Shown: positions 54,162-64,000, numbered from the stretch's first letter. The stretch: 64,000 nucleotides of DNA from an uncultured SAR86 cluster bacterium (GCA_902562135.1 CACESE010000002.1:40406-104405), one strand, 5' to 3'. Notes: generated by a model not told the origin, from the sequence alone. Made by a program: numbers and translations.

Positions 54162-55597
54162 TTTTTAACAAAAAAGTCAACAAATTCACTTACGGGAAGA
54201 TTAAAAAGTCTTTCATCATCTTCAAACAAAGACATAATTTCTGACGCATGTTGATTAGAAAATTGGGTGCTAAGATTTCTTTCAAATTTTCTAATTAAAA
54301 TAGGAATACCCTCGCTCCTTCTATTTTTATGTCCAATTGGATAATGAACCTCTTCTACGTCTGTACTAGTTCCATCTTTAAAAAATATTTGAAGTGAATT
54401 AGCTATAGACCTTTTTGCTGGGTCTAAATAATCTTCTGAGAATTTTTTATTCTCCTCAACTTCCATTTTCTCACGAAGCTGATCTAATAAAGGATCGCTT
54501 GCAACATCATCCTCATAATCCTCGGCTACAAGATTTCCTTTAAGAAGCCCAACAGCAATCATGTATTGCAAACAATGATCTCTATCAGCGGGATTATTCA
54601 ACTTCCCTTCTTTACTTATAATTCGAATCGCAGATTCATGAGTAATTATTTTAATTTTTTCTATTTCATCAAATTTATCTTTTATTGTCGGATGAAGTTT
54701 AACAGCAGCTTCTACAGCAGTTTGGGCATGAAATTCAGCTGGAAATGAAATTTTAAAGAGAACATTTTCCATAACATAAGATTCAAATTCTTGCTTTAAA
54801 ACAAGATTTTTTCCCTTAAACAAAACATCTTGAAAACCCCAGATCGGAGCAGTGATGGCACTTGGATAACCTATCTGACCTTTTTTGGTCAACCAAACTA
54901 ATTGCATGGCTCTACTGGTTGCATCACCTGCGGCCCAAGATTTCCTTGGTCCTGCATTTGGTGCATGTCTGTAAGTTCTCAAGCTTTGGCCATCGACAAA
55001 AGCTTGAGACAAAGCATCAATAGTTTGTTCTTTACTTAGCCCCAAAATAACAGATATCACCGCCACCGAAGCAATTTTTACAAGTAATACATGATCAAGG
55101 CCGACTCTATTAAAACTGTTTTCTAAAGCCAAGACTCCTTGAATTTCATGAGCTTTAATCATCGAAAATATAATTTCTTTGACGGTAATTTCTTTTTCTG
55201 GGAAATTTTGAGAGATGTAATCGCAAGCTGAAAGAATTCCACCTAAATTATCTGATGGATGTCCCCATTCGGCAGCTAGCCAAGTATCATTGAAATCAAG
55301 CCAACGTATTATGGCGCCATTATCCCAAGCCGCTTTTATAGGATCTAACTTATAGTTTGTTCCCAAAACTCGAACACCATTAGGTACTTCTGTACCTTCA
55401 ATATGAGGTCCCAATAAAGATTTACATTCTGGAAAAGTTAAAGCAAGCAGACCGCAGCCGATCGTATCCATCAAGCAATATTTAGCTGTATTTATAGCTT
55501 CATCATTCTTTATTTCATAATCATGAACATAATTAGCTATTTTCAAAATTAAATCGTCCGGATTAGGACGAACATTCGTTTCAACTGTAGAGGACAT
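54158..55597 (-). CDS. prpD: 2-methylcitrate dehydratase (MmgE/PrpD family)
   Basis: WLDFNDTWLAAEWGHPSDNLGGILS, AGPRKSWAAGDATSRAMQL; adjacent to prpC and prpB. Confidence 0.92.
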   Translation of the reverse strand: MSSTVETNVRPNPDDLILKIANYVHDYEIKNDEAINTAKYCLMDTIGCGLLALTFPECKSLLGPHIEGTEVPNGVRVLGTNYKLDPIKAAWDNGAIIRWLDFNDTWLAAEWGHPSDNLGGILSACDYISQNFPEKEITVKEIIFSMIKAHEIQGVLALENSFNRVGLDHVLLVKIASVAVISVILGLSKEQTIDALSQAFVDGQSLRTYRHAPNAGPRKSWAAGDATSRAMQLVWLTKKGQIGYPSAITAPIWGFQDVLFKGKNLVLKQEFESYVMENVLFKISFPAEFHAQTAVEAAVKLHPTIKDKFDEIEKIKIITHESAIRIISKEGKLNNPADRDHCLQYMIAVGLLKGNLVAEDYEDDVASDPLLDQLREKMEVEENKKFSEDYLDPAKRSIANSLQIFFKDGTSTDVEEVHYPIGHKNRRSEGIPILIRKFERNLSTQFSNQHASEIMSLFEDDERLFNLPVSEFVDFFVKN

Positions 55598-55604
55598 GGA
55601 ATTT

Positions 55605-56729
55605 TTATCTATTTTCTAAATCTACCCACTCAGAAAAGTCAGGGCCGATATATTCTTCACTCGGTCTGATAATTCGATTATCAGCTCTTTGTTCAAAAAT
55701 ATTTGCTGCCCAACCAGATGTTCTCCCCACAACAAATAGAGGCGTGAAGAGTTTAGTTGGGATTCCAAGATAAGAATATGCAGAAGCCATAAAAAAATCA
55801 GTATTAGCAAACATATTTTTTTCTTCATCCATAGTTTTTTCAATCTGCTCGGATACCAAGTAAAGGGTCTCATCGCCATTTTCTTTACTAAGTTTCTCAG
55901 CCCATTTTTTTATAATTGCATTTCTTGGATCTTCAGTACTGTAAACCGCGTGGCCAAAGCCCATAATCTTCTCTTTATTTTCTAACATTTTAAGCACTGC
56001 AACTTTTGCTTCTTCAGGCGTAGAGAATTTTTCTATCAGTTCCATAGCGGCTTCATTTGCTCCTCCATGCAGCGGTCCTCGAAGAGTACCTATTGCCCCA
56101 GTTATGCAAGAATGAATATCAGATAATGTTGAAGCACACGTTCTTGCTGTAAAGGTTGATGCATTAAAACCGTGCTCAGCATATAAAATTAAAGATGTGT
56201 CTAAGCATCTAATTTGATCTTCACTAGGTTCTTGACCATGCAATAACGATAGAAAATGACCACCAATTGTTTCGTAGTTTGATTCAGTTTGAACTTTTTT
56301 ACCTTCATGAGAATATTTGTACCAATAGACGATTATCGAAGCCATAGTAGCAAGAATTCTATTTGCAGAGTGTTGTTGATTACTAAACTCACCCTCGGGC
56401 TCAATATTCCCCAGCATTGAACAGCCAGTTCTCATCACATCCATTGGATGAGCAGAAGCTGGAATTCTCTCTAAGACCTCTAAAATAGTTTCTGGTAGAG
56501 ATCTCATAGAAATTAATTTTTTTGAATAACTTTCATATTCATTTTTATTAGGTAATGAGCCATACATTAAAAGGTAAGCTACTTCCTCAAATTTAGCTTT
56601 TTCAGAGAGTGTTTCAATAGGGTAACCTCTATAAGTTAAACCCTTACCTGCCTTTCCAACAGTTGAAAGTGATGTTTTTCCGGCTACTTGCCCCCTTAGG
56701 CCTGCGCCCTCTAATTTTTTTTCGGACAT
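55605..56729 (-). CDS. prpC: 2-methylcitrate synthase
   Basis: GLTYRGYPIETLSEKA, LYAEHGFNASTFTARTCAST, GPLHGGANEAAMELI, GFGHAVYSTEDPR. Confidence 0.93.
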   Translation of the reverse strand: MSEKKLEGAGLRGQVAGKTSLSTVGKAGKGLTYRGYPIETLSEKAKFEEVAYLLMYGSLPNKNEYESYSKKLISMRSLPETILEVLERIPASAHPMDVMRTGCSMLGNIEPEGEFSNQQHSANRILATMASIIVYWYKYSHEGKKVQTESNYETIGGHFLSLLHGQEPSEDQIRCLDTSLILYAEHGFNASTFTARTCASTLSDIHSCITGAIGTLRGPLHGGANEAAMELIEKFSTPEEAKVAVLKMLENKEKIMGFGHAVYSTEDPRNAIIKKWAEKLSKENGDETLYLVSEQIEKTMDEEKNMFANTDFFMASAYSYLGIPTKLFTPLFVVGRTSGWAANIFEQRADNRIIRPSEEYIGPDFSEWVDLENR

Positions 56730-56733
56730 GAAA

Positions 56734-57597
56734 TTATTCCTTAGAAAATAGTTCGTCTATTTTTTTTTCGTACATATGATAATTCAGTACGTCATATAAT
56801 TCATCTCGAGATTGCATTTTTTTTAACTTTTTTTCAAGGGAGTTAGTTTCATTTAGAGCAATATATATTTCCTCGGCTGCTTTAGACATGGCTCTAAAAG
56901 CACTGAGTGGATATAAAATCATTTTTACACCAACTGCTTTTAATTCGTCAGCTTTGTATAATGGTGTCAGTCCAAATTCAGTTATGTTAGCTAAAATAGG
57001 CGCATTTACATTTTCAGAAATTTTTGAATAATCCTCAAGTTTAGTAATCGCTTCTGGAAAAATTGAGTCAGCTCCAGCCTCAATAAAAGCATTCGCTCTA
57101 TCAATTACAGAATTAATTCCCTCTTTTGAAAATGAGTCTGTTCTTGCCATTAACATAAAATCTTTTTTTGTGATCGAATCTTTGGCAGCCTTAATTCTAT
57201 CTACCATTTCCTCTTCAGAAACAATTTCTTTTCCAGGTCTATGTCCACATCTCTTTTCTGAAACTTGGTCTTCAAGATGAACAGCATCTGCTCCGGCAGA
57301 AATCATCTCTTTTAAAGTTTTTGAAATATTTAAGCCGCTACCCCATCCTGTATCACAATCTACTAGTATAGGAGTATCTACAACTCCTTTTATTCTTCTA
57401 AGATCTTCAACAACATTGTCTCTGGATGTAAGTGCAAGATCGGGTAATCCAAAACTAGCATTTGCTACACCTGCACCAGATAAATATATAGCTTTATGAC
57501 CATTTTTTTTAGCAAGTAGTGCTGAGTAGGCATTTATTGTACCTACAATTTTCAGTGGCTCAGGCGCTTGAAGTAATTCAAAAAAATTATCAGACAT
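56734..57597 (-). CDS. prpB: methylisocitrate lyase
   Basis: GVANASFGLPDLALTSRDNVVEDLRRI, EDQVSEKRCGHRPGKE. Confidence 0.93.
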   Translation of the reverse strand: MSDNFFELLQAPEPLKIVGTINAYSALLAKKNGHKAIYLSGAGVANASFGLPDLALTSRDNVVEDLRRIKGVVDTPILVDCDTGWGSGLNISKTLKEMISAGADAVHLEDQVSEKRCGHRPGKEIVSEEEMVDRIKAAKDSITKKDFMLMARTDSFSKEGINSVIDRANAFIEAGADSIFPEAITKLEDYSKISENVNAPILANITEFGLTPLYKADELKAVGVKMILYPLSAFRAMSKAAEEIYIALNETNSLEKKLKKMQSRDELYDVLNYHMYEKKIDELFSKE

Positions 57598-57598
57598 A

Positions 57599-58195
57599 CT
57601 AAATATTCTCCTGAAGGATTTTTTTTAATTCTTCATGTGTGTCAGCGGTTAGTAAATTTGGAAATTCGGCCTTAATATGCTCTGGAGCTTGGAAAAAAAT
57701 TCCTAAATCGGCATTACTCAACATATTAATATCATTATATGAATCTCCAGCTGCAAAAACCTTAAAATTAAGAGACTTAAGTGCCTCGACTACCTTTTGT
57801 TTATTATTTTCTTGCCTTAACTTGTAACCTGATATTTTGTCTTTTTCAACAATCAAGTGATGACAAATAATATTTGGAAAATTCAGTTTTTCAACTAATG
57901 GCCAAGCCAACTCATAAAAGGTGTCTGATACAATAGAAACTTGAAAATTAGCTCTAGCCCAACTGAGAAAATTTTCAGCTCCTTCAAAAGGTTCCATCGT
58001 TTTAACAATTTCTTGTATGTCGCTTAATTTTATATTCTTTTCATTAACAACATTCATTCTTAATTGCATCAACTCATCATAATCTTTCAAATCTTGAGTA
58101 GTAAGCATTAGATCTTTTGAATCAGTTGCCTCTGCAACGTATTGCCAGATTTCAGGAATAAGGACACCCTCGAAATCTAAGCATAAATAATTCAT
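57599..58195 (-). CDS. thrH: phosphoserine phosphatase / homoserine phosphotransferase ThrH-like HAD protein
   Basis: MNYLCLDFEGVLIPEIWQYVAEATD, VSIVSDTFYELAWPLVEKL, AAGDSYNDINMLSNADLGIFFQAPE. Confidence 0.85.
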   Translation of the reverse strand: MNYLCLDFEGVLIPEIWQYVAEATDSKDLMLTTQDLKDYDELMQLRMNVVNEKNIKLSDIQEIVKTMEPFEGAENFLSWARANFQVSIVSDTFYELAWPLVEKLNFPNIICHHLIVEKDKISGYKLRQENNKQKVVEALKSLNFKVFAAGDSYNDINMLSNADLGIFFQAPEHIKAEFPNLLTADTHEELKKILQENI

Positions 58196-59170
58196 TTATC
58201 TTCTTTGAAGTTTAAAATTCTCAAAGATTTTATCTAACTCTTTCTTAGATTTTGTAGCACATCCTTTAGCGACAATTTCTTTAGTCAAATGAGGAGCAAA
58301 CATATTAATAAATTCAAACAAATGACTTCGCAGGTAAGTTCCCCTTCTAAAACCCATATATGTTGTTCCAGAGTCAAATAAGTGATTTGCATTAATTGCT
58401 TCTAGTTCAGTGTCTTCATCTGGATTAAAAGCCATGCTGGCAATAATGCCGACACCGGTACCCATTTTCACATAAGTTTTAATAACATCTGCATCTGTAG
58501 CTGTAAATACTACATTCGCTTTTAAACCTCTTTCAAAAAAAGCTCTATCTAGGTCATTGCTGCCTGTGAAACCAAAAACATAAGTTACAATAGGATATTG
58601 AGCTAGATCCTTTAGTTTTATTTTCGGCAGTTGAGTTAATGGGTGTTTTTTAGGAACTATTATGCTTCTTGACCACTTATAACAAGGAAGCTTAATAAGA
58701 TTTTCTCCTTTTTCATTTGTTTCAGTCCAAAGAGCTAAATCAACTTCGCCCTTAGAAGCCATTTCTACAGATTCGTCTGGCGTGCATTGATGCATTTGAA
58801 AATGAACGTTAGGATATTTTTTTACAAATTTATCTACAACATTTGGTAAAGTAAATTTTGCTTGGGTGTGAGTAGTTGCAATAGCAAGAGTTCCATAATC
58901 TTCATCTGAAAATTCAGTTGCAGCATGTTTTATTCCATCCACTAAAGCTAAGATTTCCTCTATTTGTTCAAGAATTTTTTGACCGACTGGAGTAATACTT
59001 ACCAAATGTTTACCTGATCTTTCAAAAAGTTCAATACCAAGCTCTTCTTCAAGCAACTTGATTTGCTTACTAATACCTGGTTGAGACGTGTAAAGAGTTT
59101 TAGAGGCCTGAGAAACGTTTAAGTTACTCCTGGCAACTTCTCTCACGTATAAGAGTTGTTGAAACTTCAT
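58196..59170 (-). CDS. CysB-family LysR transcriptional regulator
   Basis: MKFQQLLYVREVARSNLNVSQASKTLYTSQPGISKQIKLLEEELGIELFERSGKH; CysB-like effector domain. Confidence 0.88.
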   Translation of the reverse strand: MKFQQLLYVREVARSNLNVSQASKTLYTSQPGISKQIKLLEEELGIELFERSGKHLVSITPVGQKILEQIEEILALVDGIKHAATEFSDEDYGTLAIATTHTQAKFTLPNVVDKFVKKYPNVHFQMHQCTPDESVEMASKGEVDLALWTETNEKGENLIKLPCYKWSRSIIVPKKHPLTQLPKIKLKDLAQYPIVTYVFGFTGSNDLDRAFFERGLKANVVFTATDADVIKTYVKMGTGVGIIASMAFNPDEDTELEAINANHLFDSGTTYMGFRRGTYLRSHLFEFINMFAPHLTKEIVAKGCATKSKKELDKIFENFKLQRR

Positions 59171-59245
59171 AAATACTTATTTCTTAAAAATATAATAAAT
59201 CGATTTTAAACTAGTTTTTAGATATATCAAATATTTTATAAATAA

Positions 59246-59273
59246 GTGACAAAGTATGAATACTGTATATAAT
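59246..59273 (+). promoter_or_regulatory. lexA promoter (-35 GTGACA 59246-59251, 16-bp spacer, -10 TATAAT 59268-59273)
   Basis: Near-consensus sigma70 elements with the -10 embedded in the SOS box. Confidence 0.65.
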
Positions 59274-59278
59274 TACAG
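59263..59278. promoter_or_regulatory. LexA-binding SOS box
   Basis: CTGTATATAATTACAG (CTG-N10-CAG); extended palindrome TACTGTA-TATAAT-TACAGTA at 59261-59280. Confidence 0.9.
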
Positions 59279-59279
59279 T

Positions 59280-59882
59280 ATGAATGATTTAACTTCACGA
59301 CAAAAAGAAATTTTCGATTTCATTAAATCTAAAATTTCAAAAGAAGGTTACCCTCCTACAAGGATGGAAATCTCTAACTTCTTCGGTTTTAAATCTCCAA
59401 ATGCAGCTGAAGATCATCTAAAAGCTTTAAAAAAGAAAGGTTTTATAGAAATATTGTCTGGTACTTCAAGAGGAATTTCTTTATGTGCCAATACAATTGA
59501 TCAGATTCCTGTAATTGGACTTGTAAGCGCTGGAAGTCCAATCTTAGCTGAAGAAAATGTTGAAAAAAAAATACCTGCGTTACCTATTTCGTCTCATGGA
59601 GTTGATTACTATTTGAAAGTAAAAGGTGACAGCATGATTGATGTCGGTATATTCGAAAATGATTTGATTGCTGTTAATAAAGACTTGAAGATAAAAAAGA
59701 ATGCAATTGTAATAGCTAGATTAGATGATGATGTAACTGTCAAAACATTGAAAGAACTCTCTGATGATAAAATTGTTCTCAAGGCAGAGAACAAAAATTA
59801 TAAAGACATCGTGATTGACCCTAATAAAGTTTCCTTAAATTTTGAAGGAACCTGTATTGGGTTAATCAGAAACATGAGTTAA
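59280..59882 (+). CDS. lexA: LexA repressor
   Basis: MNDLTSRQKEIFDFIKSKISKEGYPPTRMEI, SAG cleavage site, GDSMID, TVKTLK. ATG at 59280 preferred over 59256. Confidence 0.95.
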   Translation: MNDLTSRQKEIFDFIKSKISKEGYPPTRMEISNFFGFKSPNAAEDHLKALKKKGFIEILSGTSRGISLCANTIDQIPVIGLVSAGSPILAEENVEKKIPALPISSHGVDYYLKVKGDSMIDVGIFENDLIAVNKDLKIKKNAIVIARLDDDVTVKTLKELSDDKIVLKAENKNYKDIVIDPNKVSLNFEGTCIGLIRNMS

Positions 59883-62416
59883 CTAATTAAATTAAATGTT
59901 TTTAAGTCAAAAGTCTTTTTGACTAATTCGCTTTGTTCTTCTTCTTCAAGTTTATAAAAGTCATTTTGACATTCCACTTCAATCTCTCCACATTTTAAAT
60001 ATTTAACAAATTTGAAAGCTTTTCCTGGTTTTTTTATTTTTATTCCTATTGGACGAGAAGTTTCAGGATGAAATCCCAAAACCCTTAAACTTTTCATTAC
60101 AAAAAGCTGAGTATCTTTGTTTTCATAATCTAACTCATGAGGATTGTAGTAAGTAACCTTAGGATTTTTTGGTTTATCTTCTGGAGGAAGCTTTGTTGCT
60201 TTATTGAATCCATCAAATTCAGTGTATTCGCCAAACCTTCCATTTTTCAGTAAAACTGGCAGCTTACTATTTGGCTCAGTAAACAAAATATGTTCACCGG
60301 AGTCCCTTTCAATTAATTCGACTGCTCTATTCAAACCTATCTCTAATAATTTTTCGTCTTCATCTGGAGCTCCAAATATTTTTTTCTCATCCTTAAGCGT
60401 CCAAACACATGGGCCATTAATACTTATGTCAGCAAAAATCATTTCTCCATGATCTGGATGGAAGCCTATTTCTTTTGGAAGTTCTTGATAAGTTTCCCAT
60501 TTGACACTTTTATCAAAAGGTTTTTTTGTCCACTTACAATTAGAACATCCAATAAAATAACCCCATGCTCCAGATTTCAAACTAACATCATCCCCACATT
60601 TCGGACATGCTCTCGTGATCGAACCATCTTCTTTTCTTGGAAATACTTGATTAAATAACTCGTCATTTAATATATCTAATACTTGTCTAGTTTTAAATTC
60701 TTCTTGGTTGCTAATTTCTATGTTATCTATTTTTTTATTTAAATAACTCTGTAATAGTTCCCAAAATTTATCTAAAACTTCTTTCCAGGAAATCTCTCCC
60801 GAAGAAATTTTATCTAAATCTTTTTCCATATCAGCAGTAAATTTGTCTTCAATGAAAAAATCTTTAAAGATGAATTTTAAGTATGAACTTAGGACTCTTC
60901 CCAAATCTGAAGGTGTAATACTTTTAGTTCCATAAGTATATTTTTTATCCCTTAAATTTTTTAAAATCGAAGCATAGGTTGAAGGCCTTCCTATTCCTTC
61001 TTCTTCCATTTTTTTAATTAATGAAGCTTCAGAGTACCTTCTTGGTGGTGAGGTAAATTTTTGTTCATAATCTACTTGAAAAAGTTTCATTTCATTTCCA
61101 GCCTCTAAATTTTCAGGAAACTCATCTGAAATTCCATCTTCATCATCTTCCTTAGTTAATAATTCAAAACCAAGAAATAAATTCTTCCTAGAAGCGGCTC
61201 GAAAAATAAATTTTTCATCTGAAGAACTTATAACAAGAGTTTTACGCTCGTACTTTGAATTTGACATTTGACTCGCTAAGGTCCTATTCCATATTAAGGA
61301 ATAAAGTTTCATTTCATCACCAGTCAGTTTTGATTTTGATGGTTTCAAAGAAAAATCCGTAGGTCTTATAGGTTCATGTGCTTCCTGAGAATTGGCAGCT
61401 TTTGATTTATAAATTTTTGTTTGTTCGGACAAATAATTATCCCCGTACTCAGTTTTAATAAAATTTCTTAAATCACTTAATATATCGTTACTGATTGAAA
61501 TTCCGTCTGTTCTCAAATAAGTAATTAAACCGTCTTCATATAGTTTTTGAGCAACTCTCATAGTCCTATCAGCTGTAAATGCTAATTTACTTGACGCTGC
61601 CTGTTGAAGAGTCGAAGTCCGGAAAGGAGCTTTTGAACTATTTGATTGTGGTTTAGATTCGATATCTTTTAAAAAATAAGAAGATGAATGAAGCTCATCA
61701 TTTACTAGCTTTGCTTCTTCTTCATTTTCAATTCTTTTCTTATCAATTTTTTCTCCATTTATTGAAGTTAAATTAGCTTCAACTTTAAATTCATTAAAGT
61801 TAAACGTTCCTTTGAAGGGCCAATATTCCTCTGGAACAAATGCATCTATTTCATCTTCTTTCTCACAAACAATTCTCAATGAAGGTGATTGCACCCTTCC
61901 AGCAGATTTTGCCCTTGAAATGTGACGCCATAAGAAAGGAGAAACCTTAAACCCAATTAGATGATCTAGGATTCTTCGAGCTAAATAAGCATCAACAAGA
62001 TTTTGGTCAATTTCTCTGGGATTTTTAACAGCCTCTTCAATTGCTGAGGAAGTGATTTCAGTAAAACTAATTCTAAATACTTCTTTCCCTTTTAATAATT
62101 TCTTTTTTTCAAATTCATTTTTTAAATGCCAAGCTATAGCCTCACCTTCTCGATCTGGATCAGTAGCAAGATAAATAGAGTCATTTTCTTTACACAACTT
62201 AGTTAGTTCTTTAATAACTTTTTTTCCTTTAGTTGTAGCTGACCATTTCAAGTCTTGCCAATCATCTGGGTTTACTGCTTTTTCCTCATTTGGTAAATCA
62301 CAAATATGTCCCAAACATGCATTCACAACCCATGAGTCGTTCTGAAATTTTGAATCAAGATAACCTTTGATTTTTGTTGCCTTGGCATTTGATTCGACTA
62401 TGACTAAATTCTTCAT
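59879..62416 (-). CDS. topA: DNA topoisomerase I
   Basis: NLVIVESNAKATKIKGYL, ATDPDREGEAIAWHL, FRTSTLQQAAS, zinc-finger CPKCGDD...CSNCKW. Confidence 0.95.
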   Translation of the reverse strand: MKNLVIVESNAKATKIKGYLDSKFQNDSWVVNACLGHICDLPNEEKAVNPDDWQDLKWSATTKGKKVIKELTKLCKENDSIYLATDPDREGEAIAWHLKNEFEKKKLLKGKEVFRISFTEITSSAIEEAVKNPREIDQNLVDAYLARRILDHLIGFKVSPFLWRHISRAKSAGRVQSPSLRIVCEKEDEIDAFVPEEYWPFKGTFNFNEFKVEANLTSINGEKIDKKRIENEEEAKLVNDELHSSSYFLKDIESKPQSNSSKAPFRTSTLQQAASSKLAFTADRTMRVAQKLYEDGLITYLRTDGISISNDILSDLRNFIKTEYGDNYLSEQTKIYKSKAANSQEAHEPIRPTDFSLKPSKSKLTGDEMKLYSLIWNRTLASQMSNSKYERKTLVISSSDEKFIFRAASRKNLFLGFELLTKEDDEDGISDEFPENLEAGNEMKLFQVDYEQKFTSPPRRYSEASLIKKMEEEGIGRPSTYASILKNLRDKKYTYGTKSITPSDLGRVLSSYLKFIFKDFFIEDKFTADMEKDLDKISSGEISWKEVLDKFWELLQSYLNKKIDNIEISNQEEFKTRQVLDILNDELFNQVFPRKEDGSITRACPKCGDDVSLKSGAWGYFIGCSNCKWTKKPFDKSVKWETYQELPKEIGFHPDHGEMIFADISINGPCVWTLKDEKKIFGAPDEDEKLLEIGLNRAVELIERDSGEHILFTEPNSKLPVLLKNGRFGEYTEFDGFNKATKLPPEDKPKNPKVTYYNPHELDYENKDTQLFVMKSLRVLGFHPETSRPIGIKIKKPGKAFKFVKYLKCGEIEVECQNDFYKLEEEEQSELVKKTFDLKTFNLIS

Positions 62417-62459
62417 CCTTTTTTAATATGTGATAAAGAAATATATTTTGTCAAGTTAA

Positions 62460-63461
62460 TTAAATTTCAAGGCTTTCTTTTAATAAATCTGTACCAGAGA
62501 AAATGAAGCCGGAATAAAGTTGTATTAATTCGGCTCCTAAATCTATTCTTTTCGCAACATCTTTGGCAGTCATGATACCTCCAGAAGAGATAAGCGATAT
62601 TTTGTCTCCACAAAAATCCTTAGCAAACATTAAATTCTTTTCAGAAATTTCCCTAATGTAATTTCCACTTATTCCACCATTAAGATTTTTTTTATGTTTT
62701 ATAGAACTGTTATTCAAAATTAATCCATCCACTTTAAAATCCATACAAGAAACAAAAATTTTTTCCAAATTTTTCATCGACTCATCAGGAGAGATTTTTA
62801 AAACAAACGGTACATCTTTTGTATTACCGCCATTCAATTGTTCTTTTTTATTCATAATTTTTTCAATAAGATCTTTAAAATAATTTTCTGAAGAAAGTTC
62901 TCTGAGATTTTCAGTGTTAGGGGATGAAATATTTATCGCAATATAATCTGCCTGATCATAAACATAATCTATAAGATGAAGATAATCCTTGAAGGCATTT
63001 TCAATTTTTGTCTCCTTACTTTTACCAATACTCACGCCTAAGACACCATTAAAAAATGGTTTATTTTTTTCTATATTTTTCAAGCCTTCGTAAACGCCTA
63101 CATTATTAAATCCAAGTGAATTAACAATATTTTTTTCTTTAGAAAATCTGTGAACTCTTGGTTTTGGATTGCCGGCTTGAGGTTTGAGTGTCAATGTCCC
63201 AACTTCAACAAAACCAAACCCTAGCTTTCCGAATACATGGAAGTAATCAGCATTTTTATCTAAGCCTCCTGCCAGACCTATTTTGTTAGGAAAATTTAAC
63301 CCCAAACATTCAATATTATTTTCATGAAAGGGAGTTTTAAGATTTTTCGAAGAAAAAAATCCTAAACTATAAAGAAGTTTTAAACCCTCAAGACTTAATT
63401 TATTACTTAATTCTGGAGGTAAAAGATGTGCTAAAAAAATTCCTAACTTATTTAGATTCAC
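62460..63461 (-). CDS. pyrD: dihydroorotate dehydrogenase (quinone)
   Basis: NKIGLAGGLDKNADYFHVFGKLGFGFVEVGTLTLKPQAGNPKPR, INISSPNTENLRELS. Confidence 0.94.
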   Translation of the reverse strand: MNLNKLGIFLAHLLPPELSNKLSLEGLKLLYSLGFFSSKNLKTPFHENNIECLGLNFPNKIGLAGGLDKNADYFHVFGKLGFGFVEVGTLTLKPQAGNPKPRVHRFSKEKNIVNSLGFNNVGVYEGLKNIEKNKPFFNGVLGVSIGKSKETKIENAFKDYLHLIDYVYDQADYIAINISSPNTENLRELSSENYFKDLIEKIMNKKEQLNGGNTKDVPFVLKISPDESMKNLEKIFVSCMDFKVDGLILNNSSIKHKKNLNGGISGNYIREISEKNLMFAKDFCGDKISLISSGGIMTAKDVAKRIDLGAELIQLYSGFIFSGTDLLKESLEI

Positions 63462-63466
63462 TTAAC

Positions 63467-64000
63467 TTAATCGTCTAAATTTATTAAAGGCTGCCCCCAA
63501 GATAGTTTGGTTCTACAAGCTTCAAAATAATCGTAACTTAGAGGATGAATCAGACTATAACTTTTTTTATTTTTTGAAATTATAATCTCAGAACCTTGGT
63601 AAACTTCAACATCTTCTCTACCATCGACTACAACTGAAGCTTTAACAGAATTTTTTAGCTTAATTTTTAATTTCTTATGATTAGGCAATATAAGCGGATT
63701 GGACGAAGAACTTTGAGAAAACATTGGTAAAATTGCAAATATTTCTTCTGTTGGATAAATTATCGGTCCTCCACCAGAAAAAAAATATCCTGAAGATCCC
63801 GTTGCAGAAGAGACGATCACTCCATCTGATTTGTGTTTTGAAATAAGAACATCTTCTTGAAAAATAGAAAAATTCAACATTTTAGCTACGGTACCCGAAT
63901 GAAACACAACTTCATTTATTCCGGTCAAAATCTCTGAATCATCAACTTTGATATTTAAAGAAGGTCGTTGTTCAAGAATGTATTTACCTGTGAAAATATT
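63467..64000 (-). CDS. nadK: NAD kinase (partial, runs off the window end)
   Basis: Frame stays open to 64000 (NIFTGKYILEQRPSLNIKVDDSEILTGINEVVFHSG...); SDGVIVSSATGSSGYFFSGGGPIIYP. The ORF-track start (TTG 63928) is internal. Confidence 0.9.
   Translation of the reverse strand, partial: NIFTGKYILEQRPSLNIKVDDSEILTGINEVVFHSGTVAKMLNFSIFQEDVLISKHKSDGVIVSSATGSSGYFFSGGGPIIYPTEEIFAILPMFSQSSSSNPLILPNHKKLKIKLKNSVKASVVVDGREDVEVYQGSEIIISKNKKSYSLIHPLSYDYFEACRTKLSWGQPLINLDD

Overview
The window is a gene-dense, AT-rich chromosomal segment from a gammaproteobacterium. The gene content and streamlining suggest a marine SAR86-like lineage; that placement is inference. No rRNA, CRISPR array, transposase, integrase or prophage was seen. 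Most of it is core metabolism: a minus-strand chain aroC-leuCDB-asd-fimV-truA-trpFBA-accD-folC-cvpA-purF, plus alaS-lysC, purL, uvrB, cysS, acnB, a prpBCD methylcitrate locus, lexA, topA, pyrD and a partial nadK. Two tRNAs are present: Ser-GCU and Asn-GUU. Accessory content includes an SO2930/SO2931-type diheme cytochrome plus beta-helix pair, an acyl-CoA catabolic cluster, a small surface-polysaccharide cassette, and a three-gene envelope cluster with a possible degenerate caspase-fold protein. The most interesting non-coding signal lies upstream of metY. It looks like a tandem SAM-II + SAM-V-type riboswitch, and the two aptamers carry perfectly complementary 8-mers that could make them mutually exclusive. 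A second strong signal is lexA: its SOS box contains the promoter -10 and abuts the start codon, implying an autorepressed leaderless mRNA. All calls come from reading sequence and protein motifs; no searches were run.
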